DNA from: Clostridia bacterium
Lineage (GTDB): Bacteria; Bacillota; Clostridia; Lachnospirales; Lachnospiraceae
Length of the DNA: 64,000 nucleotides
Direction of reading: 5' to 3'
NCBI GenBank assembly: GCA_910574475.1
Contig: CAJTAT010000001.1
Span: 124,001 to 188,000 of the forward strand
Shown here: positions 1 to 8,787 of the stretch, piece by piece
How positions within the stretch are numbered: the stretch's first letter is position 1
How the letters are laid out: each line of letters starts with the position of its first letter
Position numbers and translations under genes: made by a program
Notes under the pieces: generated by a model
Database searches by the model: none
What the model was told of the DNA's origin: nothing
The model's input: only the letters and a program-made list of their open reading frames with translations

Positions 1-509
1 TCTACCTTGCACTGGTAGAAAACGGTATCCAGAGTGTCATAGACATACTTTTCGAATTTTTCAAAATGTTCTCTGGAAATACGTCCAAACCGATATTTTA
101 CATAAGTAAAGCCCAGCAGATCATGTATGCCATATTGCAACTCCTGGAAAGGGTAAATACTGTCCATAGAATGTTTGCATTTTTCCCTTTGTCTAATAAG
201 CTCTTCCTTTTCTCTCCTCATGACTTCAAGCTTATTCTCTGCACTGCGAAGAATCTCTATGGCTTTTTCTGCTGTCATATCTGGGAATTCTTTTTCCGTT
301 TTTAGATTCTGGGGAAAGTATTCCCTGGCTTGGCGAATCTCTTCCTCATATGGATTTTTATCCGTATAAGGCCTAAGATTTCGCACTGTCTTAAGCTCTG
401 TCAGTGCATTTTCCAATTGAATATCATACTTGGAAAGATACTGCTCGGCCATCCGTTCAATGTCATCCTTCGGGCCGGTGATGCTTAAGAAGTTCATTTT
501 AACAACCAC
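1..509 (-). CDS. ntpI: V-type ATP synthase subunit I, N-terminal part (runs off the window)
   Basis: This is the amino-terminal 169 residues of the membrane-embedded a/I subunit, which forms the proton or sodium half-channels beside the c-ring and the peripheral stalk anchor. The visible part is the soluble arm: it opens with the family-typical MNFLSITGPKDD and continues as charged helical sequence. I place the start at a GTG at position 509, because an AGGAGGT lies 7 nt upstream (517-523) while the in-frame ATG at 497 is 19 nt from it. It follows the subunit C gene by 39 bp in the same operon. The identification rests on the N-terminus and on the operon context; the membrane half is outside the window. 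Confidence 0.88.
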   Translation of the reverse strand, partial: MVVKMNFLSITGPKDDIERMAEQYLSKYDIQLENALTELKTVRNLRPYTDKNPYEEEIRQAREYFPQNLKTEKEFPDMTAEKAIEILRSAENKLEVMRREKEELIRQREKCKHSMDSIYPFQELQYGIHDLLGFTYVKYRFGRISREHFEKFEKYVYDTLDTVFYQCKV

Positions 510-548
510 CTGTTATACCTCCTATTGCTATTTTTTCGTTTCGCATCT

Positions 549-1586
549 CTACTGCCCTACGTATGCCAACGTCTCCTGAGGCGGTAGCTTGTATCTCACA
601 CCCTCCAGGACTGTTGTCAGTTTATCAAGCTCTTCCTCTTTATCATACAGATATGCGGTCACTGCTGCTATAGAGTAGGGATTCTTACGCCGCTCCTCCA
701 TGTATATCTTCTTCAAAAACCGACTGTAAAACTTTTCCAAATCATCTCCTGTCATATTCAGGAACTTTTTTCGGTAATACGTATGTTGGACTACTTGATC
801 CAGCTCGTGCTGTCCCTCCGCCATAACCATATCCCGGATCTCGCTGTCCCGCAGCCGATAAGAGATAGGTATCACCAGGGCAAAAATGGAGGCATTTGGC
901 AGCTGATAATACTTCTTTGCCCGATAGATCCACATCATGTTCAACAAATCAATCTGGCTTCCAAAGCTTCTAGTAAGCAGTTCCAGATCTTTTCCTTTTA
1001 AAAACTTATCTTTCTGCTTCCACATTTCAGAGAAATAATAGAGATCCAATGTCATTTCATAATCAAAGAGTGTGGCGCGGTCCACTTGTAACAGGCCAGA
1101 AAGAGCTTTTTTATAGCCAGTGCCACGCAAAGCTTCCAGAAATTGAGGTATCGTCTCTGCCTGAGCCAGTTCCTCCATATGAATGTCTGAAAATTTCTGT
1201 ACCAAGCTCCGCTGCTCTCTAACTTCTCCCGTCCGATCCCCATGATTGAAAATACGCCTCAGAGACCGTTTGAGTATCCGAACCTCATACCTTGCAAAAT
1301 AAAGATCCAAAAATTTCTTCTGCCTCTTATCACAGAAACGATAAATCTTTGTAAAATCATGAAAGAGAGTTCCTACCAGCAGACGTTCCAAATCTACCTG
1401 CTGAATATGGGTCTCACTCTGATTTCGAAATAAGTTCTCATAAGCCGGTATCCTTTTTAGATATGTCAGGGCTTGAGAAATGTTTTCCATAGACGCCAGA
1501 CGCCTGTAATCTTCCTCATCCAAAAGCCGGCTCTCCATCGCCCGAATCTTCGTGGCGATAGCACCATAACTCATCAGACCGCCCAT
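549..1586 (-). CDS. ntpC: V-type ATP synthase subunit C (AC39 family)
   Basis: A 345-aa protein that matches the V-ATPase C/d (AC39) subunit in length and in its opening MGGLMSYGAIATKIRAMES. This subunit caps the membrane c-ring and connects it to the central stalk. The protein is helical, soluble and rich in Arg, Lys and Glu, with no signal peptide, as expected. It starts 2 nt after the stop of the upstream 106-aa stalk subunit, and the ribosome binding site GGAGAG lies in that gene's last codons, so translation is probably coupled. Subunit I follows. The rest of the complex (K, E, F, A, B, D) should lie just beyond the left edge. Confidence 0.93.
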   Translation of the reverse strand: MGGLMSYGAIATKIRAMESRLLDEEDYRRLASMENISQALTYLKRIPAYENLFRNQSETHIQQVDLERLLVGTLFHDFTKIYRFCDKRQKKFLDLYFARYEVRILKRSLRRIFNHGDRTGEVREQRSLVQKFSDIHMEELAQAETIPQFLEALRGTGYKKALSGLLQVDRATLFDYEMTLDLYYFSEMWKQKDKFLKGKDLELLTRSFGSQIDLLNMMWIYRAKKYYQLPNASIFALVIPISYRLRDSEIRDMVMAEGQHELDQVVQHTYYRKKFLNMTGDDLEKFYSRFLKKIYMEERRKNPYSIAAVTAYLYDKEEELDKLTTVLEGVRYKLPPQETLAYVGQ

Positions 1587-1588
1587 GT

Positions 1589-1909
1589 CTACTCTCCTAT
1601 TATCTTCTTTACAATCTCAGAAGCAAACTTTCTGTGATGCAAATTATACTCTGCTCTTATGGCAGCCAGCTCCCACTCTGTCTCCTGGTTCATTTTCAAG
1701 AGTTCTTCCTGTGCTCTCTGTTCCAACTCTTCATTCAATCGTTTCAGCTTTTCCTCTGTCTGAGCATCAATCTCCCGATCAAATTCCTGCACTTTGCGTT
1801 CATATTCCGCAGCAATCTCCTTTTTTTGCTCTGCCGCCATCTCTTCAAGCTGGATAGCAGCACTTTCAATCTCTGAAAGTCTGTTTACCACAGTTTTCAT
1901 CTGCTCCAT
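1589..1909 (-). CDS. V-type ATP synthase peripheral stalk subunit (G/H-like)
   Basis: A 106-aa protein that is almost entirely one long charged helix (Glu, Lys, Gln and Arg in heptad-like spacing), the form expected for the G/H-type peripheral stalk subunit that pairs with subunit E. An AGGAGG ribosome binding site lies 7-8 nt before the ATG. It is the first gene of the visible operon and is tightly coupled to subunit C. Coiled-coil composition alone would not identify it; the assignment depends on size and position. The 247 bp upstream of it, up to rpsU, hold only the rpsU terminator and A/T-rich sequence, so the operon promoter must lie there, but I could not place it with confidence. Confidence 0.8.
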   Translation of the reverse strand: MEQMKTVVNRLSEIESAAIQLEEMAAEQKKEIAAEYERKVQEFDREIDAQTEEKLKRLNEELEQRAQEELLKMNQETEWELAAIRAEYNLHHRKFASEIVKKIIGE

Positions 1910-2120
1910 AAGATTTCCTCCTATATTCCAAAAATATACTATACTTTTTCTTGTTCAAAAGCTATAGTCAAATATGACAAAAATAGTATTTTTATTACAT
2001 AGTTTTTTTACCATAAAGAAAGTGTTAAGACTCTTGCTTTCAAGGTCATTGTTTTACAGCTTTGTTTTACAGCTTTTTGTTATAGCAAAATGTCTCTTAA
2101 GCTTTCCTTATATGACAAAA

Positions 2121-2147
2121 AATCCCCCGACTTACAGCCGGGGAATC
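2121..2147 (-). terminator. rpsU terminator
   Basis: On the minus strand a G+C-rich hairpin (CCCCGGC, loop TGTAA, GTCGGGG) is followed by six T, 10 bp after the rpsU stop codon. This is a typical intrinsic terminator and separates rpsU from the V-ATPase operon. Confidence 0.9.
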
Positions 2148-2156
2148 ATCGCACAA

Positions 2157-2333
2157 TTAGTTGTATTTACGTTTTCTAGCTGCTTCAGACTTTTTCTTAC
2201 GTCTTACGCTCGGCTTTTCATAATGCTCTCTCTTACGAATTTCTTGCTGAATTCCTGCTTTTGCACAGTTTCTTTTAAAGCGACGCAAAGCGCTATCTAA
2301 AGTCTCATTCTCTTTAACAATCACATTCGACAT
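2157..2333 (-). CDS. rpsU: 30S ribosomal protein S21
   Basis: A 58-aa, very basic protein that begins [19 protein letters not shown] and ends in a Lys/Arg-rich tail ([15 protein letters not shown]), diagnostic of bS21, a small-subunit protein that helps in initiation. The reading frame stays open further upstream, but MSNV is the conserved start and a GGAG sits 7 nt before it. It has its own promoter behind alaS and a strong terminator. No terminator is visible between alaS and rpsU, so some read-through is likely. Confidence 0.98.
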   Translation of the reverse strand: MSNVIVKENETLDSALRRFKRNCAKAGIQQEIRKREHYEKPSVRRKKKSEAARKRKYN

Positions 2334-2410
2334 AGTACCACTCCAACCTCCCTCCAGTTGCATATTGTGCATGTGACAACTGTCTGGGTACTCATCATTG
2401 CACAAATAAG

Positions 2411-2439
2411 ATTATAGTATTTGAGGAAGGTTCTGTCAA
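2411..2439 (-). promoter_or_regulatory. rpsU promoter
   Basis: On the minus strand TTGACA (2434-2439) and TATAAT (2411-2416) are separated by exactly 17 bp, a consensus sigma-A promoter lying between the alaS stop and rpsU. Confidence 0.85.
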
Positions 2440-2450
2440 TAGTTTTTTCT

Positions 2451-5090
2451 CTATTTCACCTGCTCAGCCACAACCTCTTCTACTTTGGCGATAGCTGCGG
2501 CGATTCCATCGGGATTTTTACCGCCTGCCTGAGCCATACCTGGGCGTCCGCCTCCGCCTCCGCCTACCAGTCCGGCGATAGCTTTGATGAGATTACCTGC
2601 ATGTGCTCCCCGTTTCTGGGCTCCCTCTGTGGCAGTGGCCATGAGGCTTACTTTACCCTCAGCAGCAGAGGCAAGAACTACAATTCCCTCCCCAAGCTTT
2701 TCCTTCAACTGATCGCCCAGCTCGCGCATGCCGTTCATATCCACACCTTCCAGCTTGGCGGCCAGCACTTTGATACCGTGGATTTCTTTTACCTGATCCA
2801 TGACATTGCCCAAGGAATCTTTCGCCATTTTACTTTTCAGAGATTCGTTTTCGCTGTGAAGCTCTTTGATCTCTGTAAGCAGGTGTTCAATTTTCTCATT
2901 TAGGTTGGAAGGGGTCGCCTTGGCTGTTCTGGCTGCTTCCAGAAGCTTTTGTTCCATTTCTTTATAGTAGGCAAATACACCGTCCCCTGTCAAAGCTTCG
3001 ATTCGGCGTACACCTGCTGCGATTCCTGCCTCAGATACAATTTTAAAGGCAGTGATCATTCCTGTATTTCCTACATGAGTTCCTCCACATAGCTCTTTAG
3101 AGAAATCTCCCATAGATACCACACGAACCTTTTCTTCGTATTTCTCGCCGAACAGTGCCATAGCCCCAGTCTTCTTTGCTTCCTCAATGTCCATAATATC
3201 TGTCACAACTGGTAAGGATGCCTGAATCTCTTCATTCACAAGGGCTTCCACCTTCTCTATCTCCTGAGCTGTCATAGCTTCAAAATGGGAAAAGTCAAAG
3301 CGAAGCCGCTCTGGCGTCACCAGGGAGCCTTTCTGCTCTACGTGGCTTCCAAGGACTGTCTTCAATGCCTTTTGAAGCAAATGGGTTGCACTGTGATTCT
3401 TACAAGTATCTGCGCGTCCTTTGGGACACACTTCCAGGGACACTTGATCCGATACTTTGAACATACCGCTGACCACACGTCCCACATGGCCCACTTTGCC
3501 TCCCAGAAGCTTGATGGTATCATATACTTCAAACGCTCCATGCTCTGTGCGAATCACGCCTGTATCGCCCTGCTGTCCGCCCATAGTGGCATAAAAAGGT
3601 GTCTTCTCCACAAAAATCGTCCCGTTCTCTCCATCTGTCAAAGCTTCTGCCAGTTCTGTCTCTGTGGTAAGAATCGTAATTTTGGAATCAAATGTCAAAC
3701 GGTCGTAACCCACAAATTCTGTGGTCACACTTGGATCAATGGCGTCGTAAACGGTCGCGTCCGCCCCCATATAGTTGGTCACAGCACGGGCTTCTCTGGC
3801 TTTGACGCGCTGCTCTTCCATAGCTTTCCGAAATCCCTCTTCATCCACAGAAAACCCTTTTTCCTCCAGGATCTCCTTTGTCAAATCTACCGGGAATCCA
3901 TAGGTGTCATAGAGCTTAAATGTATTCTCGCCAGAGAGAACCTTCTGGCTCTTTTCTTTCATCTCTGCTTCCATCTCTGCCAAAATAGTAAGTCCCTGGT
4001 CGATGGTCTTATTAAACTTGTCCTCCTCCTGAGTCAGTACCTTGAAAATAAAATCTTTCTTCTCTTCCAACTCTGGATAGCCGTCTTTGGAGCCTTCAAT
4101 CACCGTCTCACTCAGCTTTGCCAGGAATTTGCCCTCAATTCCCAGAAGGCGTCCATGGCGAGCCGCACGGCGGATCAGACGGCGTAGCACATATCCCCGT
4201 CCCTCATTGGTGGGCATGATCCCATCAGAGATCATAAATGTAGAAGAGCGAATATGGTCTGTAATTAATCGAATAGATACATCTTTGTTCTCATCTTTTT
4301 TATATTCCGTATGGGCAAATTCACACACTTTATCCCGCAGGGCGCGTATGGTGTCCACATCAAAAATGGAATCCACATCCTGTACTGCAGAAGCCAGACG
4401 CTCCAGTCCCATACCAGTATCTATATTTTTCTGCTCCAGCTCTGTGTAATGATTATGGCCATCATTGTCAAACTGGGTAAATACATTGTTCCAGATCTCC
4501 ATATAACGGTCGCAGTCACAGCCTACCGTACATCCTGGCTTGCCACAACCGTATTTTTCTCCCCGGTCATAATATACCTCAGAGCAGGGACCACAGGGAC
4601 CTGCTCCGTGCTCCCAGAAGTTGTCCTCCTTACCAAAACGGAAAATGCGTTCAGCAGGAATTCCAATCTCTTTATTCCAAATGTCAAAAGCCTCATCATC
4701 TTCCTCATAGACAGAAGGGTAAAGACGGTTTGGATCAAGACCTATCACGTCAGTGAGGAATTCCCATGTCCAGGAAATGGCCTCTCTCTTAAAATAGTCT
4801 CCAAAGGAGAAATTGCCTAACATCTCAAAAAAAGTGCCGTGACGTGCCGTCTTTCCCACATTCTCAATATCGCCGGTGCGGATACACTTCTGACAGGTAG
4901 TTACTCTCTTTCTTGGCGGGATCTCCGCGCCAGTAAAATACGGTTTCAACGGAGCCATACCAGAATTAATCAGCAGAAGGCTCTTGTCATTGTGAGGTAC
5001 TAATGAAAAGCTTTTCATGGCCAGATGGCCTTTACTCTCAAAAAATTCCAGGAACATCCTTCTAAGTTCATTTACACCATACGGTTTCAT
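2451..5090 (-). CDS. alaS: Alanine--tRNA ligase
   Basis: A full-length 879-aa class II synthetase that charges tRNA-Ala. Visible landmarks: the N-terminal catalytic core (ELRRMFLEFFESKGH, then the FEMLGNFSFGDYFK motif), the editing domain with the zinc/editing histidines in NHSATHLL and CGGTHVGNTG, and the C-terminal C-Ala domain with a glycine-rich GGGGGGRPGMAQAGG stretch. Length and motif order are normal, so it should both charge and edit. The ATG is preceded by AGGAGG. It has its own promoter, and a short leader with an 8-bp hairpin but no T-box. rpsU follows downstream. Confidence 0.99.
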   Translation of the reverse strand: MKPYGVNELRRMFLEFFESKGHLAMKSFSLVPHNDKSLLLINSGMAPLKPYFTGAEIPPRKRVTTCQKCIRTGDIENVGKTARHGTFFEMLGNFSFGDYFKREAISWTWEFLTDVIGLDPNRLYPSVYEEDDEAFDIWNKEIGIPAERIFRFGKEDNFWEHGAGPCGPCSEVYYDRGEKYGCGKPGCTVGCDCDRYMEIWNNVFTQFDNDGHNHYTELEQKNIDTGMGLERLASAVQDVDSIFDVDTIRALRDKVCEFAHTEYKKDENKDVSIRLITDHIRSSTFMISDGIMPTNEGRGYVLRRLIRRAARHGRLLGIEGKFLAKLSETVIEGSKDGYPELEEKKDFIFKVLTQEEDKFNKTIDQGLTILAEMEAEMKEKSQKVLSGENTFKLYDTYGFPVDLTKEILEEKGFSVDEEGFRKAMEEQRVKAREARAVTNYMGADATVYDAIDPSVTTEFVGYDRLTFDSKITILTTETELAEALTDGENGTIFVEKTPFYATMGGQQGDTGVIRTEHGAFEVYDTIKLLGGKVGHVGRVVSGMFKVSDQVSLEVCPKGRADTCKNHSATHLLQKALKTVLGSHVEQKGSLVTPERLRFDFSHFEAMTAQEIEKVEALVNEEIQASLPVVTDIMDIEEAKKTGAMALFGEKYEEKVRVVSMGDFSKELCGGTHVGNTGMITAFKIVSEAGIAAGVRRIEALTGDGVFAYYKEMEQKLLEAARTAKATPSNLNEKIEHLLTEIKELHSENESLKSKMAKDSLGNVMDQVKEIHGIKVLAAKLEGVDMNGMRELGDQLKEKLGEGIVVLASAAEGKVSLMATATEGAQKRGAHAGNLIKAIAGLVGGGGGGRPGMAQAGGKNPDGIAAAIAKVEEVVAEQVK

Positions 5091-5104
5091 TTGATTCCTC
5101 CTCG

Positions 5105-5171
5105 TCTGTTTGATCTTGAAAACAGACTACATAATTTTCCTTATTATAATTTTATTTACAAGCTTTGTCAA
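5105..5171 (-). promoter_or_regulatory. alaS promoter and leader hairpin
   Basis: On the minus strand TTGACA (5166-5171) and TATAAT (5143-5148) are spaced by 17 bp. The roughly 45-nt leader holds a perfect 8-bp stem (GTCTGTTT ... AAACAGAC, 5105-5128) just ahead of the ribosome binding site. The leader is far too short for a T-box, so any control would be through this hairpin. Confidence 0.75.
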
Positions 5172-5180
5172 TAAAAGGAC

Positions 5181-6857
5181 TCATCCCGGATTCTCCTCTC
5201 CCTGGGATTCTGGTGATGCTTCCTGAGGCTGTGACTCAGGTTCTGGATTTACAGGAGTCTCTTCTGGCTGTACCGGTTCTTCGGGCACTGGCACTTCCTC
5301 CGGTTGAGGCTCTGGCTCTGGGTTTGGTACTTCTTGAGGAACTTCTTCTCCCTGCTGTGCTGCCTCCTGATCGGTTGGCTCCTGAGGTGTCTCCACCACA
5401 GGGACTGGTTCTGTGCCAGGAAGATAATAGCAGATCACTGGAGTCCCTTTTTCAATATATCCATAGATTTCTTTGGCCACAGAATAGGGTAGGTTCACAC
5501 AGCCGTGAGATCCATTTGTCTTATAAATGTCACCGCCAAACTCTCTTCTCCATGTGGCATCGTGCATACCAATATTGTTGTTAAAAGGCATCCAGTAAGA
5601 CACCGGCGTCCGATAAGTTTCTCCCACCAGTGTGGCGTCCCGCTGCTTATATGTAAGCCCATAGATTCCTCCAGGCGTATCATACCCTCGAGATGCATTG
5701 CCCGACACAAAATCCGACTCTAAAATTTTCTTTCCATCTTTATAAAGGAATAAGTGCTGGGCTGTCAGATTGATCTCCACATAGGTATTGCCGTAATCCT
5801 GTTCATCATAGCTCGCAGCCGTCTGGCGATAGACTGGGGTTCGCTCTCCACTTTCCCCTCGCTCGATCATATCGTAGAGCTCTTCTATCTCCTGGTCTGT
5901 ATTCATCCACCAGCCATAGTCTCCCTTGTTAATGGTGACTTCTGTTCCATAACTTGTCTTAAACTTTCGGGGCCTGAACACCGTATCGTAAGTTTTTCGT
6001 AATGTAGCTACATATTCCTCCACCTGGGTCTTGTCTATTGATACATCAAATCCATCCATTTCTATCCAGTTGCTGATTGTCGTTCCATCTAATACTTCCT
6101 TATTGTCCCCAAATGTATATGTAATTGTCGTCCCCACATAAGACTGAAGCTTGTCAGATGCTGCCTTGAGCTCCTCACTCTCTACAGTAATTTTTGGCTT
6201 TTCGTAGCAGTCCATTTCTTCCAGATTCACTTCTTCTTTAAGTTCTTCCACACCTTCACTGATTGCTTTCAAGGCTTTCTGACGGTTTAGCTGGTTGCCC
6301 TGAATCTCTTCCACCACCTCAAATCCCTGCTCCGGTGTATAATCTGCTATGTATGCATCTGTAGGCGCCACAGCAAAATCCTTTTTGAATCCACTCAGAT
6401 TCCCAATCTCCGTTTCAAGAGCGTCCATATCATACTGAATCAACTCTTCTGTTTCATGAACGGTATCTTGACGCAAAAACCACAGCCAGGTATTTTGTTC
6501 CTGTAAAATCTCCTGAAATGGTTCAATAGACGAATAAGAAAGCCCTATGGCCTTTCCCTCTATTTCTTCCTGCAACAGGCCGCCGCTGGCTTGGCGTTGC
6601 AAAACTTTTAGAGAATATTCCTGTATCTGTGCTTCCAACTCTGGGATTGTCATTCCCGATACGTCTACCTGATCTATCATCGTGCCCCTGACAAAATGCT
6701 TTTGGTAATAACAGAATCCGCCCGCATAAGCTGCCAGTACACAAAGTACAGGAATACCCAGAAGCATCAATAAAATGGGAAAGTGTTTTTTCTGCTTTTT
6801 CTCTTTTGTCTCAACCTGCTGCTTTGCTTCTTTGATTTGCTCATTCACTTCGGTCAT
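5181..6857 (-). CDS. Secreted L,D-transpeptidase with peptidoglycan-binding domain
   Basis: A membrane-anchored cell-wall crosslinking enzyme of about 558 aa. A basic N-terminus with KKQKKH leads into one transmembrane segment (about residues 28-50). The middle resembles the PG_binding_4 repeat region, and a YkuD catalytic domain follows with SHGCVNLPYSVA, whose His and Cys are the catalytic pair that forms 3-3 crosslinks. The last ~90 residues are a Pro/Glu/Gln-rich tail (PEPEPQPEEVPVPEEP), probably a wall-spanning or surface-exposed linker. A GTG two codons upstream (6863) is possible, but it overlaps the AAGAGG ribosome binding site that fits the ATG at 6857. It stands alone with its own promoter. 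Confidence 0.93.
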   Translation of the reverse strand: MTEVNEQIKEAKQQVETKEKKQKKHFPILLMLLGIPVLCVLAAYAGGFCYYQKHFVRGTMIDQVDVSGMTIPELEAQIQEYSLKVLQRQASGGLLQEEIEGKAIGLSYSSIEPFQEILQEQNTWLWFLRQDTVHETEELIQYDMDALETEIGNLSGFKKDFAVAPTDAYIADYTPEQGFEVVEEIQGNQLNRQKALKAISEGVEELKEEVNLEEMDCYEKPKITVESEELKAASDKLQSYVGTTITYTFGDNKEVLDGTTISNWIEMDGFDVSIDKTQVEEYVATLRKTYDTVFRPRKFKTSYGTEVTINKGDYGWWMNTDQEIEELYDMIERGESGERTPVYRQTAASYDEQDYGNTYVEINLTAQHLFLYKDGKKILESDFVSGNASRGYDTPGGIYGLTYKQRDATLVGETYRTPVSYWMPFNNNIGMHDATWRREFGGDIYKTNGSHGCVNLPYSVAKEIYGYIEKGTPVICYYLPGTEPVPVVETPQEPTDQEAAQQGEEVPQEVPNPEPEPQPEEVPVPEEPVQPEETPVNPEPESQPQEASPESQGEENPG

Positions 6858-6917
6858 AAGCACCTCTTGTCCCTTCCTATTTTATTCCAGGGTCTTTGAT
6901 TTAACCCTTATTTCTAT

Positions 6918-6945
6918 AGTATACAGATTTTTTTCAAAAAGGCAA
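6918..6945 (-). promoter_or_regulatory. Promoter of the L,D-transpeptidase gene
   Basis: On the minus strand TTGCCT (6940-6945) and TATACT (6918-6923) have a 16-bp spacer and lie about 60 bp upstream of the start codon. Fair match to sigma-A. Confidence 0.5.
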
Positions 6946-6974
6946 CTACCATCTCTTGACAAAGGCACACAGTC

Positions 6975-7026
6975 AAGAAAAGATCGTAGGCTTTTCTATA
7001 TCCCGGAAAACCTACGATCTTATTTT
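6975..7026 (-). terminator. Terminator after folD
   Basis: A 12-bp near-perfect stem (AAGATCGTAGG paired with CCTACGATCTT) is followed on the minus strand by TTTTCTT. It ends the fhs-fchA-folD unit. A short T-run on the other side makes it possibly bidirectional. Confidence 0.85.
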
Positions 7027-7042
7027 TAATTACTTCCGTAAT

Positions 7043-7894
7043 TTATGCAAATTTTCTCTTGGCAGCTTCCACCACATGGCCAACCAGCACAGAGGTGGTT
7101 ACGCTTCCCACACCACCTGGTACGGGAGTGATAGCTTCTACAATTGGCTCTACTTCTGCATAGGCCACATCACCGCAAAGCTTGCCTTCTTCATTCACAT
7201 TGATTCCCACATCAATCACTGTCTGTCCTGGAGATACATACTCTGCACCTACTACCCCAGCACGGCCAGCAGCCACGATTAAGAGCTCAGCTTCCCGGGT
7301 CACACTTGGCATATCTTTTGTTCTTGTATGACAAATTGTAACGGTTGCATTTTTCTTAATCAGCATCATAGCAGCAGGCTTTCCAACTACTAAGCTTCTT
7401 CCAATCACAACTGCCTTCTTTCCTGTGCAGTCAATTCCATAATGATCTAGGATCTCCATGCAAGCCTGAGGTGTACAGGGCGGGAATCCTATCTGCTTGC
7501 CTGTAAATACTCCAGTCAGAGAGGCATCTGTCTGGCAATCCACATCCTTTTCCGGTGCTAGAGCATTTTCTACCAGGGTCTGATCAATATGCTTGGGTAG
7601 GGGGCGGAACATCAACACGCCATGAATGTTATCATCGTGATTTACTTCCTCAATCACCTTCAAAAGCTCTTCCTGAGTTACCTCAGCTGGAAGCAAATAC
7701 TTTTTGTACTCTACGCCTAAAGTCTCGCAACGCTTTGTCGCGCCTCTCTCATAAGAAAGGTCGTCAGGTCTTTCGCCTACCCGAATGATTCCCAGGGTGG
7801 GAGTTACGCCTTTTGCCTTTAAAGCCTCCACATCTGCCTTAATTCTCTCATTTAATGCAGCAGTTACCTCTTTTCCTAATAATTGTTTCGCCAT
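7043..7894 (-). CDS. folD: Bifunctional methylenetetrahydrofolate dehydrogenase/methenyltetrahydrofolate cyclohydrolase
   Basis: 283 aa, normal for FolD, which interconverts 5,10-methylene-, methenyl- and 10-formyl-tetrahydrofolate with NAD(P). Visible landmarks are the substrate-domain Tyr/Lys region (LSYERGATKRCETLGVEYKK), the nucleotide-binding loop in VVIGRSLVVGKPAAMML, and the C-terminal PVPGGVGSVTTSVLV motif. AGGAGG precedes the ATG. It is third in the C1 cluster with fchA and fhs. FchA also carries cyclohydrolase activity, so FolD may act mainly as the dehydrogenase here. Confidence 0.97.
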   Translation of the reverse strand: MAKQLLGKEVTAALNERIKADVEALKAKGVTPTLGIIRVGERPDDLSYERGATKRCETLGVEYKKYLLPAEVTQEELLKVIEEVNHDDNIHGVLMFRPLPKHIDQTLVENALAPEKDVDCQTDASLTGVFTGKQIGFPPCTPQACMEILDHYGIDCTGKKAVVIGRSLVVGKPAAMMLIKKNATVTICHTRTKDMPSVTREAELLIVAAGRAGVVGAEYVSPGQTVIDVGINVNEEGKLCGDVAYAEVEPIVEAITPVPGGVGSVTTSVLVGHVVEAAKRKFA

Positions 7895-7930
7895 TATTCT
7901 CCTCCTAATTTAAGTTCCGTATTAAAATCG

Positions 7931-8049
7931 CTGCGCGATAGCACTAAAGGGTAAAGTCACTTCGGCGCACACTGAATGAGAGAAACTTTCACTCGAAAAG
8001 GCACTCGTGAAAGTTCCTCTCGTGTGCCTTCGCCACTTTACTAGCGCAG
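7931..8049. repeat. Long imperfect inverted repeat between fchA and folD
   Basis: Arms pair across about 119 bp: CTGCGC with GCGCAG, GTAAAGT with ACTTTAC, GCGCACAC with GTGTGCC, and GAGAGAAACTTTCAC with GTGAAAGTTCCTCTC (14 of 15). The right arm includes the last two codons and the stop of fchA (CTG CGC TAG). In the mRNA it would fold into a long interrupted hairpin between the two genes. There is no T-run after it, so it is more likely an mRNA-processing or stability element, or a mobile palindrome, than a terminator. Confidence 0.75.
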
Positions 8050-8670
8050 TCTTCCATTTACGTTTGCAAATACCTCGTCCGCGATCTTTGTGTACTTCTC
8101 AATCATTGCGTCTGCCTTTGCGTTCAACTCAGCTGCATATTCCTTGTCGGCCATTGATTTTGTATTGATAAATACATTTAAGGACGCGCCCAACAGTGCT
8201 GCCTTACAGAAGGCTACACCTACACCTGCATCACTGATAGCCAAGGCGGAACCCTTTGCAGCGAATTCCACGATCAAGTCGATGGCGTCACAGCATTTCT
8301 CCATAATTTCCATAGGAACAGAGCAGGCATCTTTGAGAACGATTGCCATAACACGGGCCTTCTCTGCCTTTTCTTCCTCCGTCTCTCTTGGCATGCCATA
8401 GGCCTTTGCCAGAGGCTCAAAGACTTCTGCGTCACGCTCAATCAGACGCAGGAAATCTGCCTGAAGAGCAGTGGCCTTCTGTTTCAGAGTCTGCATCTCC
8501 TCTTCCACATCTGCATATTTTTTCTTTCCTACTGTCAGGCTTCCTACCATGTTGCCCAGGGCAATGCCCACCGCGCCCACGAGGGCAGACGCACCGCCGC
8601 CGCCTGGTACGGGAGCCTTGGAAGCCAATACCTCTACAAATTCATCACATCTGCTGGTTGAAAATCCCAT
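8041..8670 (-). CDS. fchA: Methenyltetrahydrofolate cyclohydrolase (FTCD cyclodeaminase family)
   Basis: 209 aa, the length of stand-alone cyclodeaminase/cyclohydrolase proteins. The opening (S-T-S-R-C-D-E-F-V-E-V-L-A-S) and the glycine-rich APVPGGGGASALVGAVG motif are typical of the FTCD C-terminal-domain fold, which forms helical homodimers. Next to fhs and folD it most likely converts 5,10-methenyl-THF to or from 10-formyl-THF, as in purine-fermenting and acetogenic clostridia; a formiminotetrahydrofolate cyclodeaminase role is the alternative. AAGGGA precedes the ATG. Its 3' end forms part of a long inverted repeat. Confidence 0.92.
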   Translation of the reverse strand: MGFSTSRCDEFVEVLASKAPVPGGGGASALVGAVGIALGNMVGSLTVGKKKYADVEEEMQTLKQKATALQADFLRLIERDAEVFEPLAKAYGMPRETEEEKAEKARVMAIVLKDACSVPMEIMEKCCDAIDLIVEFAAKGSALAISDAGVGVAFCKAALLGASLNVFINTKSMADKEYAAELNAKADAMIEKYTKIADEVFANVNGRLR

Positions 8671-8714
8671 CTCGAATCCCTTCTTTCTGCCAATTATAGA
8701 TAATTTACGTACAA

Positions 8715-8746
8715 GCAGGAAGGGCCCGTGAAGGTCCTTCCCGTTT
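8715..8746 (-). other. Intercistronic hairpin between fhs and fchA
   Basis: GGAAGGACC pairs with GGGCCCTTCC around a 5-nt loop on the minus strand, without a following T-run. It looks like an mRNA stability or processing hairpin that keeps the upstream fhs message, not a full stop. Confidence 0.55.
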
Positions 8747-8787
8747 GCTTCTATGATTTAGGTTTTATAATGGATTGTCTCTTAATC

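Noticed and set aside
3285-4187. 300-aa reading frame antisense to alaS
   Set aside because: It is fully inside the highly conserved alaS gene on the other strand, has no ribosome binding site and no recognisable protein pattern.
5091-5171. T-box leader upstream of alaS
   Set aside because: The leader is only about 45 nt and lacks the T-box sequence and specifier stem.
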